A stretch of 64,000 bases of DNA from Cyclobacterium sp. 1_MG-2023 (GCF_030546805.1 NZ_JAUOPC010000017.1:1-64000), one strand, 5' to 3'. Positions 1 through 8,957 are shown, counted from the first letter of the stretch. Numbers and translations: made by a program. The notes: a model not told the origin generated them from the sequence alone.

Positions 1-2
1 TT

Positions 3-73
3 ACTGGTATACTTTCCCCTGGAATCACTGGTATACTTTGCTCTGGAATAGTGGTATACTATGGAGTGGAATA
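3..73. repeat. three direct repeats of a 23-24 bp unit
   Basis: Three near-tandem copies begin at about 3, 27 and 50; the shared core is TGGTATACT followed about 9 bases later by TGGAAT. The third copy is diverged and shortened by one base. Because 24 bases are eight codons, the unit is also open in the frame of the ORF that follows. Multiple short terminal repeats of this kind are typical of the ends of IS21-like elements, so this may be the end of an insertion sequence lying left of the window; that is inference, since no transposase is visible. Confidence 0.6.
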
Positions 74-419
74 CTCAGGCGGACAATGGATTGGAATTAG
101 CTTCATTTACCAAAATCGACTTTTTGGAAGACAAATTCCAAGCGGAATGATTAACACGAAATGTCTTGACCTGCTTGACTTGACATATATTCAAAGAGAA
201 GCACTAATTGACTTTGAAGTATTGGAAACAATTACAGTCAATAAATCGAAAGTTGGAATTGGTTCTCAAAGTCCTGCAACAACTTTATCGGAAATTAAAA
301 GAAACTTTGATTGGGGAATTGAACAAAGGAAAAAGGAACAAAACCCTTGTGACAAAGGATTGACAGATTTAAACACTGTAAGAGAATGCTATTTTGACAT
401 GGAAAAAATAAAAAACTAG
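51..419 (+). CDS. hypothetical protein, probably truncated at the N-terminus
   Basis: I do not recognise this 122-aa product. The first available start is a GTG inside the third copy of the short direct repeat, and the frame stays open to the left edge of the window, so the N-terminus is not real sequence of a normal gene start. The body from about residue 10 looks like a genuine soluble protein: mixed alpha/beta composition, a YSGGQWIG stretch near the start and a charged C-terminus. The simplest reading is the 3' part of a gene whose 5' end was replaced by the repeat-bearing element, or a gene that continues beyond the window. No partner gene follows; the next 700 bases are repeat-rich and non-coding. 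Confidence 0.4.
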   Translation: MVYYGVEYSGGQWIGISFIYQNRLFGRQIPSGMINTKCLDLLDLTYIQREALIDFEVLETITVNKSKVGIGSQSPATTLSEIKRNFDWGIEQRKKEQNPCDKGLTDLNTVRECYFDMEKIKN

Positions 420-493
420 CCACAATCGAGTAGCCCAACTTGTGCCAAATAACTCAGGTTAAGTTTCTCACACCATCCCGGTCGACCCCTGTG

Positions 494-527
494 AAAAAAA
501 GGCAGGTTGTACGGGTCTCGTACCTGC
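494..527 (-). terminator. intrinsic terminator-like hairpin, minus strand
   Basis: GGCAGG and CCTGCC flank a second pairing block TACG/CGTA with a short loop. A run of seven A precedes the hairpin on the plus strand, giving seven T after it on the minus strand. No minus-strand gene is left to be terminated, so this is probably a remnant. Confidence 0.5.
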
Positions 528-590
528 CCTGCATTCCGGCGCTTCACTAAAATGATCCAAAGAGATCATTTTTTACGCTCAGCCCCAGAT

Positions 591-703
591 CACTGGATTG
601 TAGGTTGTGATTTGAGGTAATAGGAAAGCATAGATTCGTATCCCTTTCTTCTTAGGCGTGACAGAGTAATAGTGGTAATCAAAATCGGACTCTGAGCTAC
701 TGC
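591..703. repeat. dispersed ~113-bp repeat, copy 1
   Basis: This segment aligns over its whole length with 6601-6712 in the same orientation. Shared blocks include AATAGGAAAGCAT, TAATCAAAATCGGACT and the terminal CACTGC/CTACTGC; I estimate roughly three quarters identity. The two copies bracket the accessory genes between them. Confidence 0.75.
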
Positions 704-1154
704 CCATCCTCCTTTTCTACCCTCCCGCCATCTGGCCCTTCACTAAAATAACCTAAAGAGGTCATTTCTTTACGCTCAGTCCTTCCATGCATAGGCATGG
801 TCTTGGTCTACCCCTAATCTGATAAGGTTCCCGGGAACTCCCTCACATGAGGGATACCGAAAAAATACGGCACAGGCTACCGACATGCTTCGGCACAGGT
901 TTTCACCCTCTGGAATAATTTGGTATCTTCGATACCAGATGCCCCTGCTGGGCACACACATCACCTTGGATACAGCGGGCGATTTCGATTAAATATGAAA
1001 ATCAGTACCTTTAAGAAGTTAGGAGTAGGTTGGAGGAGAACGTCTCCGAAAGCCCGCCGGCTCCTAGCTGAATCCCGATTGGAGTCAGGCCCGAATGAAG
1101 GACACGCAAAAGGCCCGACGCCAATCTGCCATAATGTTACCCACAATTCAAGAA

Positions 1155-1736
1155 ATGAACGAAACCGGATTCTTAATAAAGAAAATATTTGACCCCTATT
1201 TTGAAGCACCGCTAGAAATATGGGAATCATTTGCTACTTTTTTAAAACGAAATTCGTACAAGAAAAATGAAATCATAAAAGAAGTCAACAAAATAGAAAA
1301 TAACCTGAGCATAATTACGAAAGGCTCAGCAGGCATTTTTTTATGGAAAGAAAATTCTACCATTTGTCTTGACTTGTGCTATGAAAATGAATTTTTTGGA
1401 GATTATATGTCATTTTTAACTCAACAACCAACTGCGTTATTTACTCAAGCAATTGAACCAACCGAAATACTTTCTATCTCATTTTCTGACTTAAAAGAAT
1501 TATATAATAGTTCTACAATAGGTATAAATATTGGTAGAATAGCGTCCGAATCGCTTTTTATCCACAAACAAACACAACAAATAGACTTATTGATGCTTAC
1601 TGCTGAAGAAAGATATTTGAAACTTTTAGAACGACAACCCGAAATTGTTCAACGAACACCTCAAAAACACATAGCATCATACTTAGGGATTACACCCGAA
1701 AGTTTTAGTCGAATTAGAAAAAAAATCACCCTGTAG
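1155..1736 (+). CDS. Crp/Fnr family transcriptional regulator
   Basis: A 193-aa cAMP-receptor-like regulator. The N-terminal two thirds form the cyclic-nucleotide-binding-type beta roll (residues about 10-115, with the KNEIIKEVNK and FFGDYMSFLTQQP stretches); the C-terminus has the short helix-turn-helix typical of Bacteroidota members, HIASYLGITPESFSRIRKK. The frame is open back to an ATG at 1095, but the extra 20 residues come from GC-richer repeat debris and do not resemble the family, so I chose the ATG at 1155. In this subfamily the ligand is usually unknown and binding residues are poorly kept. It stands alone upstream of a CPBP protease gene (73-bp gap) and may control it; that is inference. 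Confidence 0.85.
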   Translation: MNETGFLIKKIFDPYFEAPLEIWESFATFLKRNSYKKNEIIKEVNKIENNLSIITKGSAGIFLWKENSTICLDLCYENEFFGDYMSFLTQQPTALFTQAIEPTEILSISFSDLKELYNSSTIGINIGRIASESLFIHKQTQQIDLLMLTAEERYLKLLERQPEIVQRTPQKHIASYLGITPESFSRIRKKITL

Positions 1737-1809
1737 TTTTCTTACCATATATCAAGTTTTTTCAGATACTATAGTTTGACCTTTGCATTATTAATCAAAT
1801 TGAATAATC

Positions 1810-2517
1810 ATGCAAAATATAAAAATATCAATACCTGTCCTTTTAGTCCTAGCATTTACGATTGGCATTTTATTACTACCAGGACAAACTAACAGAATTG
1901 GTATTGAGGTAGGTAAAAATAATTATATCAATTTTCAAATAAGCTACCAATTATTATTGTTGGGTATTGCCATTATATCAATGATTAGTTCATACATTCT
2001 TAATCCAGAAAGTTTAAAATCCATACTATCAATTGGCAATTTATCAGCAGTAGGCGAAGAACTAAAAATTTTTGGAATTAAAAAAGGAGATAGTTGGCTC
2101 AAAACAGGTGTTTCATTATCCATCTTTATAAGTTTAGCAACAGGCATATTTATGTATTTCCAACTTAAAGGACAAACGATTGATTACAGTTTGTTAAAAA
2201 CCGGTTTTCTTTGGATTGTATTATTCTCATTAACCAATTCATTTGCAGAAGAAATGATTTTCAGGGTTGGAATTAATGCTCCATTAACAAACCTACTTTC
2301 TCCAAATAATATATTTCTCATTTCTGCGGTGATCTTCGGAGTTGCACATTTCCAAGGAATGCCTAGTGGAATTATTGGGGTAATATTAGCAGGGTTATTA
2401 GGTTATGTTTTAAGTAAGTCTATTCATGAAACCAACGGTATATTTTGGGCTTGGCTTATTCACTTCCTACAAGACATTATTATAATTGGGTCACTATATC
2501 TACTAAAAAGTTCTTAG
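1810..2517 (+). CDS. CPBP family intramembrane glutamic endopeptidase
   Basis: A 235-aa polytopic membrane protein with the motifs of the CPBP (Abi/CAAX protease and bacteriocin-processing) family: EEMIFR at residues 147-152, FGVAH with His180, and WLIHFLQD with His218. About six to seven hydrophobic helices are visible. Family members cleave substrates inside the membrane; in bacteria they serve in bacteriocin self-immunity, peptide maturation or signalling. The substrate here is unknown. The gene is AT-rich like its two downstream neighbours and is followed by a spacer with an imperfect palindrome. Confidence 0.85.
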   Translation: MQNIKISIPVLLVLAFTIGILLLPGQTNRIGIEVGKNNYINFQISYQLLLLGIAIISMISSYILNPESLKSILSIGNLSAVGEELKIFGIKKGDSWLKTGVSLSIFISLATGIFMYFQLKGQTIDYSLLKTGFLWIVLFSLTNSFAEEMIFRVGINAPLTNLLSPNNIFLISAVIFGVAHFQGMPSGIIGVILAGLLGYVLSKSIHETNGIFWAWLIHFLQDIIIIGSLYLLKSS

Positions 2518-2544
2518 AAAAAAAATAAAAAAGTGGGTACTCGT

Positions 2545-2654
2545 GTATAAAAATAATAGCGGTTTTAGTGCTAAAATAAAAGTGAGTATCTTTGAACAAC
2601 GTCAAGTGATAAGTTGAAAGATTTATGTTTTTTAATCCGTTACTATTCTTATAC
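2545..2654. repeat. imperfect inverted repeat spanning a gene spacer
   Basis: The arms 2545-2562 and 2637-2654 match in about 15 of 18 positions when one is reverse complemented (ends GTATAA... and ...TTATAC). The enclosed ~74 bases are AT-rich and non-coding, and are followed by CCGTTAGCTGC. The shape recalls the hairpin spacers that accompany accessory genes in some Bacteroidota genomes; a strict integron attC core is not present. Confidence 0.5.
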
Positions 2655-2724
2655 AAGACCGTTAGCTGCAATGGTAAAAACACACCATCTTACAATAATT
2701 TGACTAAAAAAGAACTTCTAATTA

Positions 2725-3561
2725 ATGAGTACTTCACAACCAACCAAAAATGCATTAAAAACAGTATCGCTTAAATTTAACCATAGTTCTCTATGGAGTT
2801 GGTTTCAGAAATTAATTATCCTTATAATTTTCTCTTTAGTCGTAAATCATTTATCCAATCCGGAGAGTTTCCCGGATGGTAAATCGTATAGATTCCCTGT
2901 AGAAGGTTTTCTATCCACTATTGCTTTGTGTATTCTTATAGGAATCATAGCAGAGCTTAATTTTAAACATTACAAGAAAAAGTATTTCTCTAAAAAAGTA
3001 GAAAACACTTCTATCTCGAGGTATATGGTCTCTACTCTTGGGTATATTACCATTATGTATATCCCGTTAGGTATTGTATTAAATAAAATTGCGAGTGGAG
3101 AAGCTGAATTCTATTATTTATTAATTGGACTGCTTATTACCTTGTTGTTAAGTATCATTCTCATAGGGTTAGCATATTCCCTAGATATCTATAATTTATA
3201 TAAGCTATCTATAAAAGATAATGAAATTACTATTGAAAGCGGTGGGAAAATAACTAAGCTTACTTACGAAAATATTGTGTGTTTCTATAGCGAAAACAAA
3301 ATTGTCTATACTGTTCAAAACAATGGTACCTCTATTACCACCGATTTTACATTGAATGAACTCGAAGAAAAAATAAACGACCAATTGTTTTTTAGAGTTA
3401 ATCGTAAAATTATTATTCATAAAGATGCGGTAGACCAAATTGAAAAGGTTGAAAATGGCAAGTTGCGGATTACCTTAAAAACTTCATTTGAAAATGATGC
3501 GATTTCCGAAATCAACATCAGTCGATATAAGCGAAAAGAATTTATGAATTGGTTTCAATAA
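2725..3561 (+). CDS. membrane-anchored LytTR-domain protein
   Basis: 278 aa. Four predicted membrane helices lie at about residues 27-41, 61-78, 103-120 and 130-152, followed by a cytoplasmic LytTR DNA-binding domain at about 165-270, recognised by FFRVNRKIIIH (222-232) and the closing SRYKRKEF (267-274). LytTR domains bind direct repeats upstream of target genes. Here the DNA-binding domain is tethered directly to the membrane with no receiver or kinase, so it probably senses a membrane signal or is released or modulated by a partner. It sits between two CPBP protease genes, about 210 bp after the first and 120 bp before the second, which suggests but does not prove a functional link. Confidence 0.85.
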   Translation: MSTSQPTKNALKTVSLKFNHSSLWSWFQKLIILIIFSLVVNHLSNPESFPDGKSYRFPVEGFLSTIALCILIGIIAELNFKHYKKKYFSKKVENTSISRYMVSTLGYITIMYIPLGIVLNKIASGEAEFYYLLIGLLITLLLSIILIGLAYSLDIYNLYKLSIKDNEITIESGGKITKLTYENIVCFYSENKIVYTVQNNGTSITTDFTLNELEEKINDQLFFRVNRKIIIHKDAVDQIEKVENGKLRITLKTSFENDAISEINISRYKRKEFMNWFQ

Positions 3562-3681
3562 ATTAAAAGCTATCGACCATCCAGTTATCAATTTCCTACC
3601 ATTCAGTAAAAACATTAATATTTAAAGGTTTTTTTGGGAATCCAGTTCATTACTTCGTCTTAGAATTTAAAATCAAAAAAG

Positions 3682-4344
3682 ATGAAAAAAATGACCTTAC
3701 GACAAATAGTAATTCCATTAGTGACCCTTGCTATTATTTGTTTCATGTACTTTGGACCAATCACAAGAACACCTTTTGAAAATATAATTATCTCTATTAT
3801 AATCATTATAGCTAATTATATAGAATTCAAGGGAAAACCATTTTCAGCGCTTGGGTTTAAACGAGCAAAATTCAATGCAAAAAATCTCCTTGTACATGCT
3901 CCTTTAGTTGCTCTGGGACTCTTTATTTTTTATGTCTTTGTTGTGGTACCCGGAATCGAGATGTTAACAGGAGTTCCTATTGACTATTCAAGCATGAGTC
4001 AATTGGAAGGAAACCTTGCGACCACCATCGTATGGTTATTGATAGTTTGGGCTACCGCGGGATTTGGGGAAGAAATCATTTTTCGAGGTTATCTTATGCG
4101 ACAGTTCGTCAAATTCTTTGGAGACAGTAAAATCAGTCTTGCTATTAATATTCTAATAATTTGTGGTTTTTTCGGATATATGCACATGCAGCAAGGGATC
4201 ACGGGGCAACTTGTTGTGGTCATTATCGGAGCACTTTTATCAATAATATTCTACCTGCGAAAATACGATTTGTGGTTTATGATTATGATACATGGCATTT
4301 TCAACACGCTAGGTATTTTGAGTTTTTACTTTGGTTTGGCATAA
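3682..4344 (+). CDS. CPBP family intramembrane glutamic endopeptidase
   Basis: A 220-aa membrane protein with the complete CPBP catalytic signature: GFGEEIIFRG with Glu130-Glu131 and Arg135, His168 in MHMQQG, and MIHGIFNTLG with His204 and Asn208. About seven hydrophobic helices. It is only distantly similar to the CPBP protein at 1810-2517. The ATG at 3682 directly precedes a Lys-Lys-Met start typical of inner-membrane proteins. It is the last of the AT-rich accessory genes; a 680-bp gap follows. Substrate unknown. Confidence 0.87.
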   Translation: MKKMTLRQIVIPLVTLAIICFMYFGPITRTPFENIIISIIIIIANYIEFKGKPFSALGFKRAKFNAKNLLVHAPLVALGLFIFYVFVVVPGIEMLTGVPIDYSSMSQLEGNLATTIVWLLIVWATAGFGEEIIFRGYLMRQFVKFFGDSKISLAINILIICGFFGYMHMQQGITGQLVVVIIGALLSIIFYLRKYDLWFMIMIHGIFNTLGILSFYFGLA

Positions 4345-5025
4345 CTACACCAAGAAAGAATGTTAAACAAATAGACTTTTAGTTTGTTTGAATAAATGGA
4401 TTTGACTCTTGCGCAATCGTAGCGCAAATGGACTGGTTACAGCATCAGTACGCAAAAAAACTCATTGTTTCGTACTTACTCGGTCGAAACCACAGCAGCT
4501 AATAACTAAGCATGCTATCGGCTGAAACCTATCGACAGGCTCAGGGAACATCTACAGGGTAAACTTCAATAAAACATTGAAGGGTGTTGGGAACTTGGGT
4601 TACTATGGAAAATGGCTTTCTCCTTTTGTTTTTTTAGCGTTGGGAGAATGAAAAAGAGGCTGTTTTTAGGTTGTTTTTTGGCTTAGGGTTCCTTTTTTTT
4701 AGTAGCTATTATATTTATTAGGGAAAGGATTTTGAAGCGAATTTGAGGCTGTTATTTCCATTTACACCTACCCGCCCCATTAAGCTTACCGGCACTTTTT
4801 ATTTTGTTTCCTGATTTTATTGAACCAGTTGGCTGGTGGCCTCCTTTGGTCGAAACATGCCAGCGTATGCTTTCTCGGGTTTTGCAATAAACGACAATAC
4901 CGAAAGAGTTTAATGAAAATTATTAATTTAGGAACTAAACGGAATGAATCACCGATTTTTAAAATAAAAAGTGGTTCGTCCTTAAGGCATCTTTTAGGTA
5001 CTAAAACCAAATTAACTTATTGAAA
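4345..5025. other. 681-bp non-coding gap
   Basis: No gene is supported. Around 4440-4560 the sequence is patchy and GC-richer, with CGGTCGAAACC and ATCGACAGGCTCAGGGAAC motifs that resemble decayed palindromic repeats of the type seen at 6.8-7.7 kb. The remainder is AT-rich and presumably contains the promoter of the sulfatase gene. Confidence 0.6.
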
Positions 5026-6561
5026 ATGAAAGAAAATAGTTCAAAATTGAAATTCTGGATATTTTTACCACTTGTATTAATTTTAAACGGTTGTAATAAA
5101 AATAGTAAGCCAAAGGTAAATGGTACAAAACCTAATATTGTATTTATATTGGTAGATGATTTGGGTTATGGAGACGTAGGCTTTAATGGTTCTACTTTTT
5201 ATGAAACACCAGCTATTGATAAACTGGCAAACGAAGGTCTTGTAATGGATAACTCTTACATGTACCCAACCTGTTCGCCTTCTCGTACGGCCTTATTTAC
5301 AGGGAAGCAATCTTTCAGGACAGGTGTATATACTGTACCTGTATTAGAGAAAGGAACTGATCAGGAAAATATATTTTCTCGATGGACAGTTGGACTGGAG
5401 CATACAGGATATTCGGAACCCCTTTCAGACTTAGGTTATAAAATGATTCACATTGGTAAATGGCACTTGGTAGGACCGTACCCAACGGAAGAGTTGGCAA
5501 TGGATTGGCCGATTAAGAAAAAGCTCACCCAGCCCAGTCCTTCCGATTTTAGTTGGGTAGAAAGTCATCGATCCGAGGCTGTTAAACCGTATTATCCTGA
5601 AGGACGTGGATATTTAAAAAATGTAGGAGGAACATATCGTGGCGATCCAGCCTTAGAGATAGGTGGCTACCAAAGTGAAACAGGTGGATATTTTGCCCCT
5701 TTCAGCAATCCTTTTTTAGAGCAAAAATCAACAGATGAATGGTTGACAGATCGGTTGACAGATGAAGCCATCGCATTTATGGAAGAACACAAAGAGGAGC
5801 CATTTTTTATTAACCTTCATTATTATACTGTACATAGACCTTTGCGTTCCCGTAATGAAAAGCTTTATAAAAAATACATGAACAAACCAGGTGATCCTTT
5901 AACAGGTCAAGGTTTAGAAAAAGGTGAGAAAAAGGATTATGTAGCAAGATATGCAACCATGATCGAATCCTTAGATGATAATGTGGAACGTATCGTACAT
6001 TATCTTGATGAAAAAGGACTTCGAGAAAATACAGTTATCATTTTCACATCAGATAATGGGCATAACAATACTAGCAATAATAAATTACGAGGTTCAAAAG
6101 GGATGATTTATGAAGGTGGTATTAAAGTCCCAACTTTTGTAAACTGGCCAGGAAAGATAAAAGCCGCCCGTACGAAGGTTCCAATTTTGGTTACAGATTA
6201 TTTCCCAACTTTTATGGATCTGGCAGGGATTGATTACAAAGGTATATTGGATGGCAATTCCTTCACTAGCTTATTTGATGGTAGTGCAGATAAAAAATTA
6301 TTGGAACGTCCATTGTTTTGGCATATAGCCAGCCAATATAAACATGAAACTTGTTCAGTTATTCGAAAGGGCAACTACAAACTCATTCAGTTTTTAGCAA
6401 ATGGTAAATTAGAATTATATAATCTTCTTGATGACCCAACAGAGTCTCTAGACCTCTCTGAAACAGAAATTGAGGTGAAAAATGCATTACTAAATGAGTT
6501 GGTCTCATGGAGACAAAAAAACAACGTGCTACTACCTCCAAATTCAACATTATATAATTGA
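5026..6561 (+). CDS. sulfatase lipoprotein
   Basis: A type I sulfatase of 511 aa, secreted and lipid-anchored. The signal peptide ends in a lipobox, LILNGC, with Cys23. The N-terminal metal site is IVFILVDDLGYGDVG and the catalytic cysteine that becomes formylglycine is Cys83 in CSPSRTALFTG. The HIGKWHL block and the FTSDNGH block, both typical of arylsulfatases, are present, as is the usual C-terminal subdomain. It should remove sulfate esters from a polysaccharide or small aryl sulfate; the substrate cannot be read. The upstream TTG at 5020 is in frame but the ATG at 5026 is preferred. No maturase or SusC/SusD gene is nearby, so it is an isolated sulfatase. Confidence 0.93.
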   Translation: MKENSSKLKFWIFLPLVLILNGCNKNSKPKVNGTKPNIVFILVDDLGYGDVGFNGSTFYETPAIDKLANEGLVMDNSYMYPTCSPSRTALFTGKQSFRTGVYTVPVLEKGTDQENIFSRWTVGLEHTGYSEPLSDLGYKMIHIGKWHLVGPYPTEELAMDWPIKKKLTQPSPSDFSWVESHRSEAVKPYYPEGRGYLKNVGGTYRGDPALEIGGYQSETGGYFAPFSNPFLEQKSTDEWLTDRLTDEAIAFMEEHKEEPFFINLHYYTVHRPLRSRNEKLYKKYMNKPGDPLTGQGLEKGEKKDYVARYATMIESLDDNVERIVHYLDEKGLRENTVIIFTSDNGHNNTSNNKLRGSKGMIYEGGIKVPTFVNWPGKIKAARTKVPILVTDYFPTFMDLAGIDYKGILDGNSFTSLFDGSADKKLLERPLFWHIASQYKHETCSVIRKGNYKLIQFLANGKLELYNLLDDPTESLDLSETEIEVKNALLNELVSWRQKNNVLLPPNSTLYN

Positions 6562-6814
6562 ATATAGAAATTATGAAATAAAAGGGTGAACCGCCAGTTT
6601 ACCGGATTATGGGTTGCGTTTTGAGGGAATAGGAAAGCATGGATTCATAACCTTTTCTTGTCAAGCAGGACAAGGTGATCGTAGTAATCAAAATCGGACT
6701 TCGAGCCACTGCAAGGGAAAAACAAGTCAAAACCTCCCCCTTTTCATCCCCAGATAAAATTTCCTTAAAAACTTGGACCTAGTCTTCAATTAGGCTAATT
6801 TATTTTTAATTTCA
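6562..6814. repeat. dispersed ~113-bp repeat, copy 2 (core 6601-6712)
   Basis: The core aligns in the same orientation with 591-703, with small indels. It lies directly after the sulfatase gene and before the tandem palindromic array. The rest of this interval shows no gene. Confidence 0.7.
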
Positions 6815-7690
6815 CCGGTTCCTGAGCGGAGCCGGAAGGGGTAGGTATTACGCGCACGTAACCCTAAGGCTTCGGCTCCGCTCAGCCGCCGGGAATATTG
6901 AAACCGATTCTGAGCTGGGTTCGGTAAAGACCTTGCCGGTTCCTGGGCGAAACCAAACGTAGCAACCTTGCCGGTTCCTGAGCGGAGCCGAAGGGGTAGG
7001 CATTACGTACCTGTTACCCTATGGTTTCGACTCCGCTCAACCGCCGGGAATATTGAAACCGATTCTGAGCTGGGTTCGGTAAAGACCTTGCCGGTTCCTG
7101 GGCGAAACCAAACGCAGCAACCTAGCCGATTCCTGGGCGAAACCAAATGCAGCAACCTTGCCGGTTCCTGAGCGGAGCCGAAGGAGTAGGCATTACGCTC
7201 TCCTTAACCCTATGGTTTCGACTTCGCTCAACCGCCGGGTGGGTGGTAACCGATTCTGAGCTGGATTCGGTAAAGACTTAGCCGGTTCCTGATCGAAACC
7301 AAACGCAGCAACCTTGCCGGTTCCTGAGCGGAGCCGAAGGATTAGGCATAACGTACTCGTTACCCTATGGTTTCAACTCCGCTCAACCGCCGGGTGTGTG
7401 GAAACCGATTCTGAGCTGGGTTCGGTAAAGACTTAGCCGGTTCCTGATCGAAACCAAACGCAGCAACCTTGCCGGTTCCTGGGCGGAGCCGAAGGATTAG
7501 GCATAACGTACTCGTTACCCTATGGTTTCAACTCCGCTCAACCGCCGGGTGTGTGGTAACCGATTCTGAGCTGGGTTCGGTAAAGACTTAGCCGGTTCCT
7601 GAGCGGAGCCGAAGGAGTAGGCATTACGCTCTCCTTAACCCTATGGTTTCGACTTCGCTCAACCGCCGGGAGTATGAAAACCGATTCCAG
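6815..7690. repeat. tandem array of six palindromic repeat units
   Basis: Units start at about 6815, 6971, 7161, 7317, 7472 and 7592, giving periods of 156, 190, 156, 155 and 120 bp. The differences are explained by gain or loss of one ~35-bp subunit (CCGGTTCCTGGGCGAAACCA type). Each unit carries an inverted pair, GAGCGGAGCCGAAGG and its partner TTCGACTCCGCTCA, about 35 bases apart, followed by ACCGATTCTGAGCTGGGTTCGG. The same palindromic core recurs at 56.4-57.2 kb. Short ORFs inside the array have no support. This is a REP/BIME-like palindromic family, not a CRISPR, because the spacers are themselves repeated. Confidence 0.88.
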
Positions 7691-7765
7691 CGTATATTTA
7701 GTACATCCTTCTTATATAAACCGGGTTTCAAGGAACTCAAATCCACCAATCGTGTTTAATAATTT

Positions 7766-8752
7766 ATGAAAAAGTTGGAATTATTGATAATAGGAGCCGG
7801 CCCTATAGGTTTGGCCTGTGGTATAGAAGCAAAAAAGAAAGGCCTTGACTATCTGATTATAGAGAAAGGTGTGCTGACCAATTCGATTTTTAACTATCCG
7901 GTCAATATGACTTTTTTCTCCACTTCTGAGAAATTGGAAATGGCAGACATCCCTTTTATGTCGATTTCCAATAAGCCGACGAGACCGGAGGCACTGGAGT
8001 ATTACCGAAGGATCGTCAAACATTATCAACTCAATATCAACTTGTACGAAAAGGTAAATACCTTAGAAAAACAAAAAGGTGGATTTTTGGTACACACCTC
8101 CAAGGGGGATTACCTTACTGAAAAGCTTGTATTGGCCACCGGCTTTTATGACCTGCCCAATACCATGAATGTTCCCGGGGAAGATTTGCCCAAAGTTTCG
8201 CATTATTACAAAGAACCCTGGCCTTATATCGGACAGAAGATCATCGTAATAGGCGGAGGTAATTCAGCTGTGGATGTAGCCCTGGAAACTTGGAGAAAGG
8301 GAGCCGAAGTAACCATGGTGGTCATGAAACCTGAGATCGATCAAACCGTGAAATACTGGGTCTTGCCTGACATCGAAAACAGAATCAAGGAAGGATCTAT
8401 TAAAGGATATTACAATTCCAGCATTAAGGAAATAAAGGAAAAAGAAGTGGTAATCAATACCCCTGAGGGAGAGGTAACCATAGAAAATGACTTTGTCCTT
8501 GCCATGACGGGTTACAAACCCAATTTTGAATTGCTGGACCAATTGGGTGTCCAATTGAGTCTGGATGAAAAAAGGCAGCCTTGCTTTGACGACATTAGCC
8601 AGGAATCCAATGTCCCGGGATTATACCTTGCAGGGGTAGTTTGCGGTGGACTCAATACCAGAGAGTTTTTTATAGAAAACACCATCTCTCATGCCAAGGC
8701 CATTGTAGCCGATATTTCAAGAAAAAAAGCAGCTTCAGCAACAGAAGGTTAA
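7766..8752 (+). CDS. ypdA: YpdA-type putative disulfide reductase (FAD/NAD(P)-dependent)
   Basis: A 328-aa flavoprotein of the thioredoxin reductase-like fold. The FAD Rossmann motif is IIGAGPIGLACG near the N-terminus, the NAD(P)H motif is IIVIGGGNSAVDVA, and the FAD-closing segment is GLYLAGVVCGG. The redox-active CxxC of true thioredoxin reductases is absent, and the whole protein (including the NYPVNMTFFSTSE stretch) matches the YpdA/Bdr group, proposed bacillithiol disulfide reductases. Whether this organism makes bacillithiol cannot be seen here. It stands alone, followed by a strong hairpin. Confidence 0.88.
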   Translation: MKKLELLIIGAGPIGLACGIEAKKKGLDYLIIEKGVLTNSIFNYPVNMTFFSTSEKLEMADIPFMSISNKPTRPEALEYYRRIVKHYQLNINLYEKVNTLEKQKGGFLVHTSKGDYLTEKLVLATGFYDLPNTMNVPGEDLPKVSHYYKEPWPYIGQKIIVIGGGNSAVDVALETWRKGAEVTMVVMKPEIDQTVKYWVLPDIENRIKEGSIKGYYNSSIKEIKEKEVVINTPEGEVTIENDFVLAMTGYKPNFELLDQLGVQLSLDEKRQPCFDDISQESNVPGLYLAGVVCGGLNTREFFIENTISHAKAIVADISRKKAASATEG

Positions 8753-8778
8753 TGCTTTACTTGAATAAGCCGGAAATA

Positions 8779-8812
8779 CTGTACTGCCTAAACCTCGGTT
8801 TGGGCAGTACAG
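8779..8812 (+). terminator. hairpin terminator after the YpdA-like gene
   Basis: CTGTACTGCC (8779-8788) pairs perfectly with GGCAGTACAG (8803-8812), and the loop contains a second short pairing AACC/GGTT. A weak T-rich stretch follows. Confidence 0.65.
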
Positions 8813-8957
8813 CAATAATTTATAGCTTTTCGATTTCTTCGCTTGATTTATATTAACATATCTTCAGATTTAGGTTGATTTCAAATACCCATGTATTTGG
8901 GAAAGAATAGTACTGGTATTGTCTAATACCTTATATTTGAATAAACTGGAATTAGCC

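Larger units (their letters stand above)
420..1154. other. 735-bp non-coding, repeat-rich stretch
   Basis: No convincing gene is present. It holds the minus-strand terminator-like hairpin at 494-527, two related hairpins at about 542-580 and 739-778 (both within a CTTCACTAAAAT... ACGCTCAG frame), and one copy of the 113-bp dispersed repeat at 591-703. The part from 960 to 1150 has higher GC than the following gene and short ORFs on both strands that resemble nothing I know. The look is of accumulated repeat debris beside a mobile region. Confidence 0.6.

Noticed and set aside
920-1192. 90-aa plus-strand and 89-aa minus-strand ORFs
   Set aside because: They overlap each other and the Crp-family gene, start in repeat debris and resemble no protein.
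2545-2690. Integron attC site
   Set aside because: GTTAGCT does not fit the GTTRRRY core and no integrase gene is visible.
5026-6561. Polysaccharide utilisation locus
   Set aside because: Only one sulfatase is present; there is no SusC/SusD pair, glycoside hydrolase or regulator beside it.
6968-7171. 67-aa ORF in the tandem array
   Set aside because: It is read from repeat units only and would change with unit number.
6815-7690. CRISPR array
   Set aside because: Units are 120-190 bp, and the sequences between the palindromic cores are themselves repeated; no cas gene is near.
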